From NCBI GenBank assembly GCA_950022655.1, contig OX465583.1, positions 34,933,360-34,997,359 on the forward strand: a stretch of 64,000 bases of DNA. The letters run 5' to 3'. The stretch comes from Alentia gelatinosa (Eukaryota; Annelida; Polychaeta; Phyllodocida; Polynoidae). Of this stretch, positions 1-12,500 are shown piece by piece (within the stretch, counting starts at the first letter, position 1; each line of letters starts with the position of its first letter). The notes below the pieces were generated by a model, which was not told where the DNA came from, ran no database searches, and saw only the letters and a program-made list of their open reading frames with translations. Position numbers and translations under genes: made by a program.

Positions 1-3000
1 CCGTCAGCGTGGGACTGGAGTGACGGGAGCCGCGGCGGTGCAGCCCGGGAGAAGGTCGACAATGAGTGGGGCTAGCTTCTATACAACTCCATTCAAACTC
101 ACCATGAAATTGGGTGGTTCTGTGGATAAAGCAGGGGTAATGAAGGCAGGTTATTTAGGGGTGTTTTTCAGTCGTGTCGTACACGGGATCTTTGTATACA
201 GGTGGTGGCAAGTAGGAGTTCGGTGTTGATTGTGTGGGAAATGATTGTTTCGCGCTAAAGGAAAGTCGGCACATAATGCAAGATGGGATACCGAGGGTGA
301 AAATTTGTAATGCTTACATTTAAGATCATGCTCTAGAATGATGACAATAAAACACTGCCCTCAATTTACTTCATAATTATAGTAACTTTGAATACAAGAA
401 GGAAAAGAGAAACACCCTCTTTCACCAGGTGACGTACAGGGCATGTCCTCCTGTCACTAGGTAAAACCTTCCCATTTTAGATATATGATATAAAGATAGG
501 CTGACTGTCTTCGAACGTCAAATTACCTAGTGACATTGTCAACTTATCTGCCTGTGGCATTGGCATGACAATTCTACCGTGTATTTATCATGTACGGAGA
601 ACGTCAGCCAGCTTTTGTATAGAACATGCGTAAAAGGAAATATCACATAAACATATCTACAGGTGTATGATCAGTTAAGTGATATTGGCATATATTCGGG
701 GCGTATATTTAGAATATATTATCAATTTCTCTCCAATATACTGACATTTCCTATTCAGTACAGTCTGTACTAAATATCAGCCGAGGATGGGATCTGACGT
801 TGCACTACACACTGTATATGTGGTAGAACTGCACGTATTCCATCCACATTGCCTCCAAGGACGCACTGCGTCTTTGTAACATCAGTCTGGCCATCCTTCA
901 CGGCACACAAAATGCACCGTCATCCATAATTCCCCGCCGACACGACCCATAGCATGACCGTTTCCTTATCGCATTGTTATCCTAAAGCTACACACGAGGG
1001 GGGGCATGTCCCGCCAGGGGGCAGGAAGCAGGGGGTAGCATACATGCGCAGACTGAGGTCACTGTTGTCATGGAAGGGCGATGACCTGCATGTCTGTTAA
1101 CAGTCTTTCTGCCTGCTATCTGCTGTTATCATCTTGCACTCTCTGCACAGATCCTAGAGATATAGCAATAGAAACACGTTAAAAGAGACATGGAAGAAAT
1201 GCGGGAGATTTACCAAAAACAATCGGGGAATTCTGAGGTTTGGCGCTCGTTAAATGCTTAGGCATTGTCATGGAATATGCGCCGTATGAATCAATATTGA
1301 TAAACCATGATATTTTTACAACTGCTGCATTTATTATGTTGATTTCTGTACGTCCAAGTAAGTTACGTTCGTGGCCTTAACAATAAATAGAATTCTTCCG
1401 TGACTTCTACTGCTTGCATAATTTGTTCATTAAAGTCTTCGCGTGATAAGTTCAAACCGACACAGTTGAAATGAAAACCGTAAATGAATATAGAAGCGTT
1501 ACAGCACAGTGTTTAACAGCACAGAATGAGCACTGTAAAATAAAGTGTCATGAGACATTCATGTAATGAATATTTCAGATCTTGATGATTGGATTAGATT
1601 TACTTGAATCCTTAAAATAACTAAAACTGCCGCTAATTTGCGTTGCATGACATACACCACGACATGACTATAGTACGTAAGAGTACGTGTTCTACACAGG
1701 CCGGCTCATTTATGCACGAATGTCGACCAGTTCACCTTTATTTTCATCCAGACTATGAATAATTCTGTCCAAAATGACATCACTCACATTTTACCGAAAT
1801 GCTAATTTCTCTTGATTACCCAGATTAACCGACAGTTTCGGAAACGGAAGCTTATAACACTATTACAGTAGAGTTAACATATTCAATGAATATATAAAAA
1901 GCAAGGTAATATTCAGAATCTATTGCTCAGACTGCTGTTCTCTTTATGTGTACATTACTTGTACCCAGATTCACACTAACTCCTTCCCTGCTTTCCTTTT
2001 TCGTTCCCAAATATGGCTTATCTATTGGCGAAATCTATTCACAAAAAGCAGACGTGATTTTACCTCACCTCGTCTCATATCATGTCCACTGAGACCCATA
2101 CTAGGCGATATGCTGCCTGAGTTTACAGGATTTACTGTTTTCCCTTCGCCCAAATGAGGTGAGTGACCAAGGCTGCCTGGAGGTGGCTGGCACGTCAGTT
2201 ATGGTGGAATAATTGAGTGTGTGTTACCGGCCATTATACATACAAGGCCAGCGGTGCCGGAAGGGGATGAGGGTAAGCGAGGAGGTTAGCCAGGGGGCCT
2301 GTGTTAGATGGGAGTGAGAGCATCTTAGCAATGTCTGTAAAACAGGCGTAGTTAAAGATTTTCTTCTGTAATTTCATAATTCTAGATGAGGATATATTGG
2401 CCAGCATATATATTTAAACATGGGTCTTTACGTTCAGGCCCTTTAGAAGCTACTCTTTAATTTCGAAATGGAAATGGGAAACAATCTATAATGCATAAAG
2501 CTGTTTCCCTCTTATCATATACCTTAAAATATTGATATAAATGGCGATTTGCTGACCTCCAATCCACGGAGAAGCCATGCCCACCCTAATTTCCATCTTT
2601 TAGTACATGTACATCTAGAATAGGCAAGCACAACCTTTGGGTTTTGTGAATACTAGATAGGAATCATACTGTCCATGGTCAGTCAGGATAAACGTGCTCC
2701 GCTGGAACCTTTCCACGATCGTTGGGCTTAATGAATGTCGTGGTAAAGGCTACTCCTAGAAGACATGAAATATCAGGTTATGTGTCACGATACATGATGA
2801 TATTCTTCTCGTGATAGTTTGCCTTTCATGGGGGTTTACTCTTCGTGATATTCTACATTTCGTGATACCAATAAAAGGTTATGATAGAATCGTATGATAG
2901 ATGTGACAGCGTGATAGACCTTGGTCACTAGACTGAAATTGTTCTGATTGAGGAGCTGTCTTAGGTAGAGGCTCACTACTTCTCCCGGGACCCACATGTG

Positions 3001-4318
3001 TTCTTTCCCACCCCTTATTTACCCCTCTCCACCCCAGAATCCATCCATTGTACTGCCATATCTCACTTCACTTCTTATCCAATCATCGTATTCACCCCTT
3101 CCGTCAATTCCAATCTATAACTTCCATTACGAATCAATATATACTCGCTCCCACTCTTGTGTTTCAGAAATTAGGCCCTGAAAATGTACTTCCGCCACAT
3201 ATATGCTTACTGCTATCAGGGTGCAAAGTCACTCCCAGCTAAACGTATATACATATCCGAATCCAATGTCACCAGGAATCTACCACCCCTTCGATATCAT
3301 CAAAATTACCCTGCCTCAATCACACGCTATGCAATGTGCCCACCATCCCAGAAGGACCCAATGTGGACTATCCTCTACCCAAATATGGGCGTCCTACATC
3401 AATTCCTATAGTCATCTTTAATAGAGTCTTTCCACAAGAACAACACTGAAATTATGAGCAAAGTCATATATCACACATTATGTGATATTGAATTGCTAAA
3501 CACTTTGAGTCAGGAATAGTTTTTATACACTCTCTATTTACGTCTTTCTGATACATTAGAAGTTTAGGAATATAGAATGGACAGAAATAGCATAGAAATA
3601 TTACATGTACTGCATTTTGGCAATATGCTCTTTAATCAGAAAGAACACTTACAAGGCAAAACATAAAAGAGAGGATGAGATTGTAGCATACTCCTATTTC
3701 CTTTCCAACCCAAACCCACATATACACATCCCCCCAGGAGTAACACTACTGAACTTGTTTCCTCCTACGTTTTGCCGCCAGTCGACCGTGTAGCGGGGCT
3801 CCTCCAGGATCTGACCGCCGTGGTCTCACAAAGACTACAACTCATCACTAATTCACGCCTCAGGGAGGCGGTGGTCGGGTCGGTTTAGGCGGTCGGCCAT
3901 CCTCCTGTCAGACCTCGTGTCTAATCATAAGCCAGCAGTTAGGGGCCACTCCATGGCCGGGTCATGGAAGGAGCCTGGAGTATAGGGTCATGGGGACTGC
4001 GGCAGGAGTAACCAAGGGAGTTCACATCATAACATTATCATATACGTGTGTGCAGATTTCTGTTAGATACTGACCACTGCTCCCCAAATTGTATTCGATA
4101 CGTTCGTCGCACTGACTCACATTCGTCGCACTAACCAAGTAATAGATCCCATTACTCGATCGGCGAAGGTTGACAACCATTAAATAGACAGGTTAGTCAG
4201 TGATAAATGTGATTTACGTACGAGCTTAAGATAATTTGTCCACCCTTTCTGTTTTCTGGTAGCATCCCTCTGTCATATACATATTAGGGATCAATAAATA
4301 AACAATATTAACTTATTT
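1..4318. other. Noncoding, probably upstream intron of the PKC gene
   Basis: No exon or known gene was recognised on either strand. The first 60 bases are GC-rich, then the sequence becomes AT-rich with only short chance reading frames. A small direct repeat of TTCGTCGCACT lies near 4102-4133, and a loose cluster of CGTGATA-type heptamers lies at about 2787-2920. No PKC C1A or C1B exon was found here. Intronic status is inferred from the downstream gene beginning in mid-domain. Confidence 0.5.
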
Positions 4319-4445
4319 CGATTACAAGCGGCCGTAATCTCCGAGGAGCCAGACCCGTAGTAATATCCGAGCGCATTCGAGGATATTACTGGTCAGTCTG
4401 GGCCGATGAGACTACGACCGCTTTTATCTGAAACCAGTTTATGTT
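4319..4445. repeat. Foldback (MITE-like) element with core CCAGACCCGTAGTAATATCC
   Basis: The ends are imperfect inverted repeats: AAGCGGCCGTAATCTCC at the left and GAGACTACGACCGCTT at the right. Inside, 4360-4389 is a nearly perfect 30-bp palindrome, GTAATATCC...GGATATTAC. The core TAGTAATATCCGAGC recurs in both copies of the 58.3-58.67 kb tandem duplication, where it is also preceded by CCAGAC. This is therefore a dispersed repeat family and not a one-off structure. It has no coding capacity, so it may be a nonautonomous DNA transposon. No target-site duplication was confirmed. Confidence 0.5.
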
Positions 4446-7400
4446 GTATTTACTAACCACCGTTCGTTACTAATCAGTATGGTGCTCTAAAATTTCCAGA
4501 AATTTGAAACGCGATTAATGAATTAGTTCACGCTTCCCTCACCAGGGGCCCGATGACGTTTTGGGGAATTTTTTCTCGTAAACTTCTACTTTACCAAGTC
4601 GGAGATTATGGGCCTCCGTAATCTCCTACTAACAGTTTACGCACACCACATGCGTTGTCTATGGAGACTCCGTAATTGGTGGTTCATAAACAGAGATATT
4701 CGGCAATCCTGAAGGATAGTGCTACGTGTATTGCCCCATAGCCACCTTCTAAATCAATGTTTATTGGATTAAGTCATCTGCGGGGCCTCAGTGTCCCGGA
4801 ACACAGAGTTAGTTATAAATGTCCTTTATCTGAATTATTGGCCTTTGTTTTATTGCTACAATTACACGAGAACGTTAATGGGGATAGAAATCATTGTTTA
4901 ATCATTTGGAGATTTTGTCAAAATGTTTATCGCCTAGTTACACCAGTTAATCCATTGGAAAAGACAGGAATGGGGAATGAGACCTTGTCTTTATTAGTGA
5001 TTTTATTTCAGTTAGGCTACAATTAATCTGACAAACCAAAAAATTGTTCCACTCTGGGAATGTTCGCTAAAGCCTGGGTTTTGTTTGCACATCGCTTACC
5101 TGTGCGGGAAATACCTATACGGCATTCATACACTGCCTCCATCATCTCCACACTGGGCGTGGCCCCTTCGATCCTTCTCTGCTATATATAGCGACGCCCT
5201 TTGCTACAACAGGTGTCGACCCCTCCCTTACCCAACTCCCAGATCCCTGGATTTAAGTACATACTAGTCAGTATACAGTTATGACCTCTGCACTTTCATA
5301 TACATGCAGCTCAAGTTGAACTACGTCACTACGTATGTGATATTTCCTAGATGGGTGTGTGAGAGGCTCCTAAAGCACCACAATGAATCCCCTGTAAAAT
5401 TGTATATGGGTTTTATACTCTGTTACTTTTTTATTTTACTCATTTCTTTATGATTTAACCATACACTTATAGACGAACAATCAAATCCTCAATTCTTTTC
5501 TGTGGAAGGTTGAGCAAGCCACCCCACACCCACATCGGAACGAGCGCTGACATCCCCAACTACACAAAGAAAAAGTTTGTTATCAAACATACACTCATAA
5601 TATCAAAGTCTTTGGTTCTACTATCTGTGAGATCAAGGTATCTTGTTCCCACACCTGCTATCATAGAACATATTTCTTTAAACATCGGTTAGGTTGCAGA
5701 TAAAAGGGACAAGTGTAGTATTCTTCGAAGCCAGTAGTCTTTTGCTCTTAAAGAATTCCATTTTAGCCATTTCAAATCAATTGGAAACTTACGTCATCAG
5801 CAAAATTTTCTTTCACGTAGACTTTCTCTTACCTTGTAAACAACTACATCCACTATATATAGAGCGCAATGAGTAGAATACTGGACTGCCAAACACAGCA
5901 TCACTTTATACTTGATTCATAGATTAATTTGCAGCTCATATGACCTCTATCGTTCCAATACCGTAAGATCATCGCATAATGGAACACAACTTATATATGT
6001 TTTGTTTGAATTACTATATATCACAACACTTCCATTGATGTTAGAGAATGGAGATGTCAATCTGAAGTGGATACCTAAGCTGCTGTTATTCTCTATTTTA
6101 AAGCAGTCCTACTTCTCATTTGCCCGCAGGACATGGGCATTCTGTAGCGATAGTCATATACATGGATCTTGAGAACGGTAGCTCAAATCGCAATCATTCA
6201 CATATGTTATATTGCTTGTCTGTCACCTCATAGGTTCAATTTCTAAGTGATATGCCCCCAGGCACCATTAATCAACAAACCCGCTCCGCAAAAATGCCTC
6301 TTCTAGAACAACTCAATTGCAACAAGCTCAGGAATCTCATCATTCTTCACCCAACAAAAACAGTCAGCTACCAGATAGGTCTTTGAAAAATGCCTGTGAG
6401 CCGGTTGTCGGTGAGACGCAAGCACTCGACTGCAGGCAGGGTGAGAGTGCGAGGAGACCTTGGGAGACGGAGAGCGGGGACGGTACCCTGGAGGCGGAAG
6501 TGCGAGTGATAAATGCCGAGGGGACCCATGGGGGACGGAACCCTGGGAGGAGACATATTGCTCGTATATTGACAGACAGCCCGCAGTCCTCCTAGCGGCC
6601 GAGTCATGCACCACGGGGCACAATCACAAACAATCTGGTCTGACTGATGGAGCTTACATGGGATCGGCCAGAAAGCCAGGCCTCACAGCCTACTTGCCTT
6701 TTCCCACAGCTCATAGGCACTGTGCTCCTGTCGCGTGCCGCCCTTTGGGCAACGTCTCTGCTCAGACGACGACTATATCGTAGGAGATTTATCAGGGGAG
6801 CAACTTGTTGCTCGCTGCTTCTTACCAAACGAGTTGCTCGTTGGTGTCTTCAAAGCCATAGCTAATTATGAAGAGAGGCTGATGTTCTGGTTGTAACAAG
6901 GCTAAGGAATTTTTCCACATCTCCTTTCCTTGGCAAACCCCATAATTAATGTTGTATACCTTTTCTTCAATTATTTTGTTGGTACAACTGATGGTTTTTC
7001 AAATTCAACCGTGATTTAAACAATCCATAAAGAGAGATTTCATATACATTTTAAGGTGTTTTTGCTGTTAACGTATATCTAATACAAGGATGGCAGAATT
7101 CCATTTTCCCATGTAAATCAGCTTTTTTTCAATTGATAAAATCAATTTTCTTTGGTAAAACGAATATAATTAAGTAAGGCTGATTCACACCAAGAAGATA
7201 TTGCCACAGACGCTCAGCTCGACGCTGTGGCCAACGCAAATGTGTTTTCATATTTTCGCAGTTTCCGTGAGGTAAGAAGTTCCACATGAAAAATATGTTC
7301 TCTATTTCTTCTGACCTCAACTGACATCTCTGAAAATAAGAAGCCTACCCGTTTAGACTGAGATACCACAATGATCTATATCCTCGGAAAAGGCGAAATG

Positions 7401-8233
7401 TATAAGCAGACAGTAGTATATAATAAAGGATTCCCATCGCCTTGCTGCCACCAGACCCTTAAGGCACCATTCAGCGGGAATGGAACACCAGAAGCCTCCC
7501 TTGTTTTATAACTCTGCCAGAGAGTCTGTCCCGTCCCATTAAATCTTCATTTGGAGCGGACCACTTCCTTACGAGAGGAACTTTCCCCAGTCTGTTTAAA
7601 TAGTAACACGGCCTGGGAGGTGGGCAGTGAGCAGGGGAAGTGCTCATTACTCTGACACACCTGCACACCATACTGGATTGACAAGGCGTTGTGCTGGCAA
7701 CATACGCAACACAGCTGGATATGGGAGGCGTGGGGACATCTACTTTTACCTGCTGTATAATCCAGGAAATATTCATAATCGTTCATGGTATATCAATGTT
7801 GACTCCCGGAAATATTACAGACACCCGTGAGTTATACGGTGTTCCACTAGCATCCCAATTGTCAGTATTACACGGTGAAAGTAGAGGTTGGAGAGTGTAC
7901 CCTCTACCGCTGCATTACAGCCAACAAGTTGGCCACAATGCCTTGTTGGGTATGCACCAGTTGACTGCCTACAGCCGGACGACCTGTATGTCACACACAG
8001 TGCTCGGAGATTGTCGCGCTGACCCTCCCACATGTCCCGCTCCCCGGCAGGTCTACCACACAGAGCCCGATCCTTTGGTATTACTCACGATCTGCTCACT
8101 GGGCAGAAGGAGACCCTGCTTTAAAGGAAGATCGGTGGTGTATGAAGAGGACGGGATGACCCTATACCCTACAGGCAGTTCCTGTTAAGTGGTCCACTAT
8201 GTATGTCCCATATATCACCGATATATTGAGTCG

Positions 8234-8234
<1 letters not shown>
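4446..8234. other. Noncoding stretch with GC-richer islands
   Basis: Mostly AT-rich. A short inverted repeat GGAGATTA...TAATCTCC lies near 4601-4627 and echoes the TAATCTCC of the foldback element just upstream. GC-richer islands at about 6380-6865 and 7450-8190 give the longer open frames of this part, including a 165-codon frame at 7691-8188. None resembles a known family, and frames are open on both strands there, as expected from base composition. Copies of a dispersed repeat occur near 7280-7335. Confidence 0.45.
7280..7335 (+). repeat. Dispersed repeat copy (TTCCACATGAAAA ... GACCTCA..TGACATCTCTGAA family)
   Basis: This segment shares an ordered pair of motifs with other places in the window: TTCCACATGAAAA, a T-rich stretch, then TGACCTCAactGACATCTCTGAA. 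Related copies are seen near 29101-29143, 32963-33015, 43957-44010, 44581-44625 and 59723-59782, with weaker ones near 23790-23845 and 41140-41206. It is an old interspersed element of unknown class, too diverged to define its ends by eye. Confidence 0.4.

Positions 8235-8302
<68 letters not shown>
8235..8302. repeat. (TA)n microsatellite
   Basis: An uninterrupted run of about 33 TA dinucleotides. It creates artefactual tyrosine/isoleucine reading frames on both strands. Confidence 0.97.
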
Positions 8303-8304
<2 letters not shown>

Positions 8305-8621
8305 ATGGGTTCAGTGAATTTTTGGAATCGAAATTTTCCCAAAATCCTCAGTCCCACTCTATGGCTGGCACTAGCCTGTTTTTGTATGGTTTTTCGGTCT
8401 CTCTTAGACAGAAAATTCCAAGTGGAAAATATTACTTTCTCACATAAACTCTGCTTTCACCAAAGCGGTAGTGACCACAAGTGTAGAAATAATGTCCGAT
8501 AGTGAAGTACCGTTGGAGAGGAGCTCACGAATGCTGCCACCCTAAAAACGGGTTCTTGTCACGCATGGTCAGCGTGCTGACAGATGTCGGGCAATGATCC
8601 AGACAGTGCCTGGCGCAATGT

Positions 8622-9590
8622 CCGCCTTCTGTATACTACTCATAGATACAGTGTCCCCCTCTGTATACTATATACAGTGTCCACCATCAACCTCTCAAGG
8701 TTTACGACCGCCTGTCCACAAAACCATCGATTATTGTCTATGTATACAACTCATACAAATACAGGTTCCACCTTCTGTATACTACTCATATATATAATGT
8801 CCACCTTCTGTATACTACTCATATATATAATGTCCACCTTCTGTATACTACTCATATATATAATGTCCACCTTCTGTATACTACTCATATATATATAATG
8901 TCCACCTTTTGTATACTACTCATATATATAATGTCCACCTTCTGTATACTGCTCATATATATATATAATGTCCACCTTCTGTATACTACTCATATATATA
9001 ATGTCCACCTTCTGCATACTACTCATATATATAATGTCCAGCTTCTGTATACTACTCATATATATAATGTCCACCTTCTGTATACTACTCATATATATAA
9101 TGTCCACCTCCTGCATACTACTTAGTGATAGATTGTCCACCTTCTGAATTCTACTCATGGATATAGTGTCCACCTTTTGTATACTCTAGAGGAAACCTAT
9201 ATAAGGTTATGGTTAGAGTTTGAATAGTGTAGCAATTCCCAAGGCGAAGCTGCATGAATTACACAAGGGGGTAGGGAGGTACCTCAGTGGTTAAAGCGCT
9301 GGACTCGCTGTGGGTTCGAGTCCTACTGCATCCACTCTTTATCCCCAGCAGTGGTAGATTTACTGCTATATCAAAGGCCAATCCTTTCCATACCATGTCT
9401 ATGTGGTGTGGGAAGTAAAAGAACCCTCACTTAGGTAAATGTATAGGGGCTAACCTTTGTGACATAATCCCCCACTGAGTATATATATAGATACAGTGTC
9501 TACCTTTTGTATACTACTCATAGATACTGTGTCCACCTTTTGTATACTACTCATACATGTTGTGTCCAACTTCTTTTTACTGCTTATAGA
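8622..9590 (+). repeat. 32-34 bp minisatellite, interrupted
   Basis: Tandem units of the form TATACTACTCATATATATAA followed by TGTCCACCTTCTG. About a dozen well-conserved copies run from about 8770 to 9125. Degenerate copies flank them at 8622-8690 and 9125-9187, and the array resumes at 9475-9590 after an insertion. The number of internal TA steps differs between units, so unit length varies. Translations of the array are repetitive peptides with no gene-like character. Confidence 0.92.
9188..9475 (+). mobile_element. tRNA-derived SINE inserted in the minisatellite
   Basis: A pol III type II promoter is visible. The A-box-like TACCTCAGTGG lies at 9280-9290 and an exact B box GGTTCGAGTCC at 9313-9323, about 33 bases apart as in tRNAs. 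The tRNA-like head is followed by a non-tRNA body reaching about 9475, where the interrupted minisatellite resumes. The left junction follows TGTATACT and the right junction precedes the next array unit. No clear poly(A) tail or long target-site duplication is seen. A functional tRNA is unlikely because the acceptor and anticodon arms do not pair convincingly. Confidence 0.65.
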
Positions 9591-9599
9591 TGTGCTCAG

Positions 9600-12500
9600 T
9601 CTGCCTATTCTTATCAAAGGTAGTGGTACAACGAGTGGTTTACAAGGCCCCAGTGATCTGATAAATCAAATGAGACTAGAACATAAATTCCTTATGAAAA
9701 CAGGTCCCAGGTTTCTGCAATGAGCGACAGGGAGACAAGAACTCTCATAAATTAATAATAACTAAAGCTTTTCAGGTATAATTATCAAATTTATGCAATA
9801 TCTAATCAGTCGCACTCCGCCGACTCCTTGATTTACGGAAAGCGACTGTATCTCCTAAATTGATCTATAGACTAAAGTCCCACACGTCTGATCCTATTCT
9901 ACGACCAGTCCCAAAACTGTACAGTCATTTCTCCCTCTAGATTTCTTTCACTTTTTTTTCTAATGATGACTTGCTTCGCTGAATACTACGTCTAATCTGC
10001 AGGTGGATGGGTCAGATGCATGCAGCACAGACACGCTGCCGGCACAGGCCCCTGCTGTGCTACAAAGCCCCCCGCCTCACCTGTTGTGAGGCAGCAATAA
10101 TAACGCGGGGCTAGGTGTAGAAATAATGCAGTCTTTGTAAGGATGACGGCATTGTTGTGTATGTTCCGCCCTTCGATCGCGGCCACCAAGCCCGCATTCG
10201 TACTGGGGATGGGATTTCCCTGTTAGTTGCTCGCCCTCCCTACAGGGGGTGTGCGTGGTGGAGCTGGGGGCTGAGCACTTCCTGTTTCCCGCTGGTGGAT
10301 CCATTGGCGTGCTGGGCCAGGCTGAGAGAGAGAGATAGAGAGAGCGAGAAGAGAGAGAGGGTTAGAGGTTGAGGGGTGGGGTGGATGGGGTGTGGTCGTA
10401 GACAACGGAGTGCAAGGTGAATAGGGACTTCCCTGGACAACTGCCATCAACCAGGCAGGGATGGGTGATGGTGATTGACCGCCCCCTCCCCCTCCAACTC
10501 CCACACCTCCGTTGATAGAAGACCCACTGTGTCACACAACCAACGCGTGTATTGACTTTAAATCAGTGGTATGTAAGTCTGAATAGGGTGGTTTGCACCG
10601 CAACCTATGTGTTTAGAAACAGGTAGCGGGTGATATAGCACAGCCGTATAAATACTCTATTCTGTGATGCTAGAGACATTATATATTAACGTGGGAGGTC
10701 AGGCTTGCCCGTCCAGTCTACAGTGTTGAAGTCAATAGGGTTGGTATCCCCGTCCCTCTTGCCATACGCACACCTGTTGGTTGCTAGTAGACACTGTCAA
10801 CACTCACAACACACCTCGTCCCTGTGTGGTACCTGGCGTGTTTGTCTATGTTATGTAATAGATTTCGGGGTATGTGGGTCGACACTTCTTACCTGATGTC
10901 ATTAACCTACGTGCTTTAGAATAAAAACACACACAGGTCTTGGCTTAGAAGGGGCCCATAAAGTTTGAATAGAATAACCCTCTAGTTCAAGGGTTTTTTC
11001 CCCCTTAATTTCTCGTTTTTCATTAGAATGTCATCAAGCTTCATTTTGCTATATCAATACATCCATGTAGCTTTATTATAAGGATTGAAATGGAATTTTG
11101 TTAAAGTAAACTTTATTGATCGGCTGTTCAGGGTCACTGCACAATGTGAGGACATCAGCCGATTTAATTTTGTCTAGTATATTGCTGTATTTCAGAAAGG
11201 AAGAGGGCAATTTCCGGGGGCCTCTATACAAAATATTGGCAACCATATCTATAATGACCTTCCTGCTTTGAAATGGTGGTCAACAGCCACAAATCATTCT
11301 GTACATTTAAAGCGAACTTGCATATCCATTTTGGGGATTTGGTTCAGACCTAGAAAGTGAGGGTAAAATATTTAGTGCACTCACTCTTGGCGTGAGGGTT
11401 TTATTCTCTGAGTGTTGAGTCCTTGGCGTAATGCCACCCAAAAATGTCACGAATCTTGATGATTATATTGGCAAGAACTTAGACAGGTACTCTATATTGA
11501 TTCCTTCCTCTAGTGACTTTATAACCAAAACCATAATGTAATTAGTAATGCAATACAGATCTTGCTATATAAAAACATGAGCACCATGTATGACAAAGTA
11601 TTGGAGTAATATCCAAATAGGAATAACATATTTATGAGGAATTATACTAGCAAAAATAAAGTGCATGCAATTATGATATCATATAAGTTTAGACACATCA
11701 AATGGTCTCTGTTCTACCAAAGGCACCTGTCAATGCGCTAGGTACACCACAGTTAAGCGCTAGATTTCCAGACACCCACAACAGTGGTGCCACCTATCGA
11801 TTTAACATTCTGGCAGGGGTCGGCGTTTCGCTGGTTCCTGATAAGGCCAAAGCTGCCAACATAACGCCGTCTCGCCAGACGCCAGGGCCCAGCGGAATCC
11901 AGCTCACCGTCCCTGATTTAAACATTTCATTTATTTTTCATTATATTTCTTGACACTTAATGTCCAACAGGAAGAGAAGGATTCTAAGTTGTTGGATTTT
12001 TTTCCTGAAAGATCCGGTATTATTTCCTTAAAAGGTTCCAGGAAATCCTTTTTTTCAGGTATCAATACAAGACACCTCTAATCTTGGCTTGGTTGAATAT
12101 GAACACAGGAAAAAATTTAATAGATATTAAAACTAGTTGAATCAGATCTTGATTTACATGAAGAAAGGGGATTTCTTTTTGGTCCAAAAGGATTTGTAGA
12201 GTGTTGTAGAATAGAACGTATTTATTATACAGGCATGGGATTCTTCCTTTTAAAATCCGAAGGGTTCTTGCGATCAATGCCAATCGTAGCAGAAAGGTTA
12301 CATTGGGTCTCTGGAAGTTTAAGATGAAAACCTGAGAAATAGTGAGCAATATTTGTGTAATATTGGCCATTATAGCTCTCAGCTAAGGGCATGAATTTAC
12401 TTAGAATTACTCAAAATGTTTTTTCCGGATATTGAGCAAAGCCCCAGTTCCATGCCTGATTATAATGGATAGCATCTCGAACACATTGCTCCACCCCTGA

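Noticed and set aside
20..229. GC-rich opening with an ATG in fair context and a possible donor near 137
   Set aside because: The peptide resembles no PKC N-terminus or other protein I know; too little to call a first exon.
8594..9173. Repetitive open frames on both strands
   Set aside because: They are direct translations of the minisatellite.
9271..9343. Functional tRNA gene
   Set aside because: Only the A-box-like and B-box sequences are tRNA-like; the acceptor stem does not pair and a non-tRNA body follows, as in SINEs.
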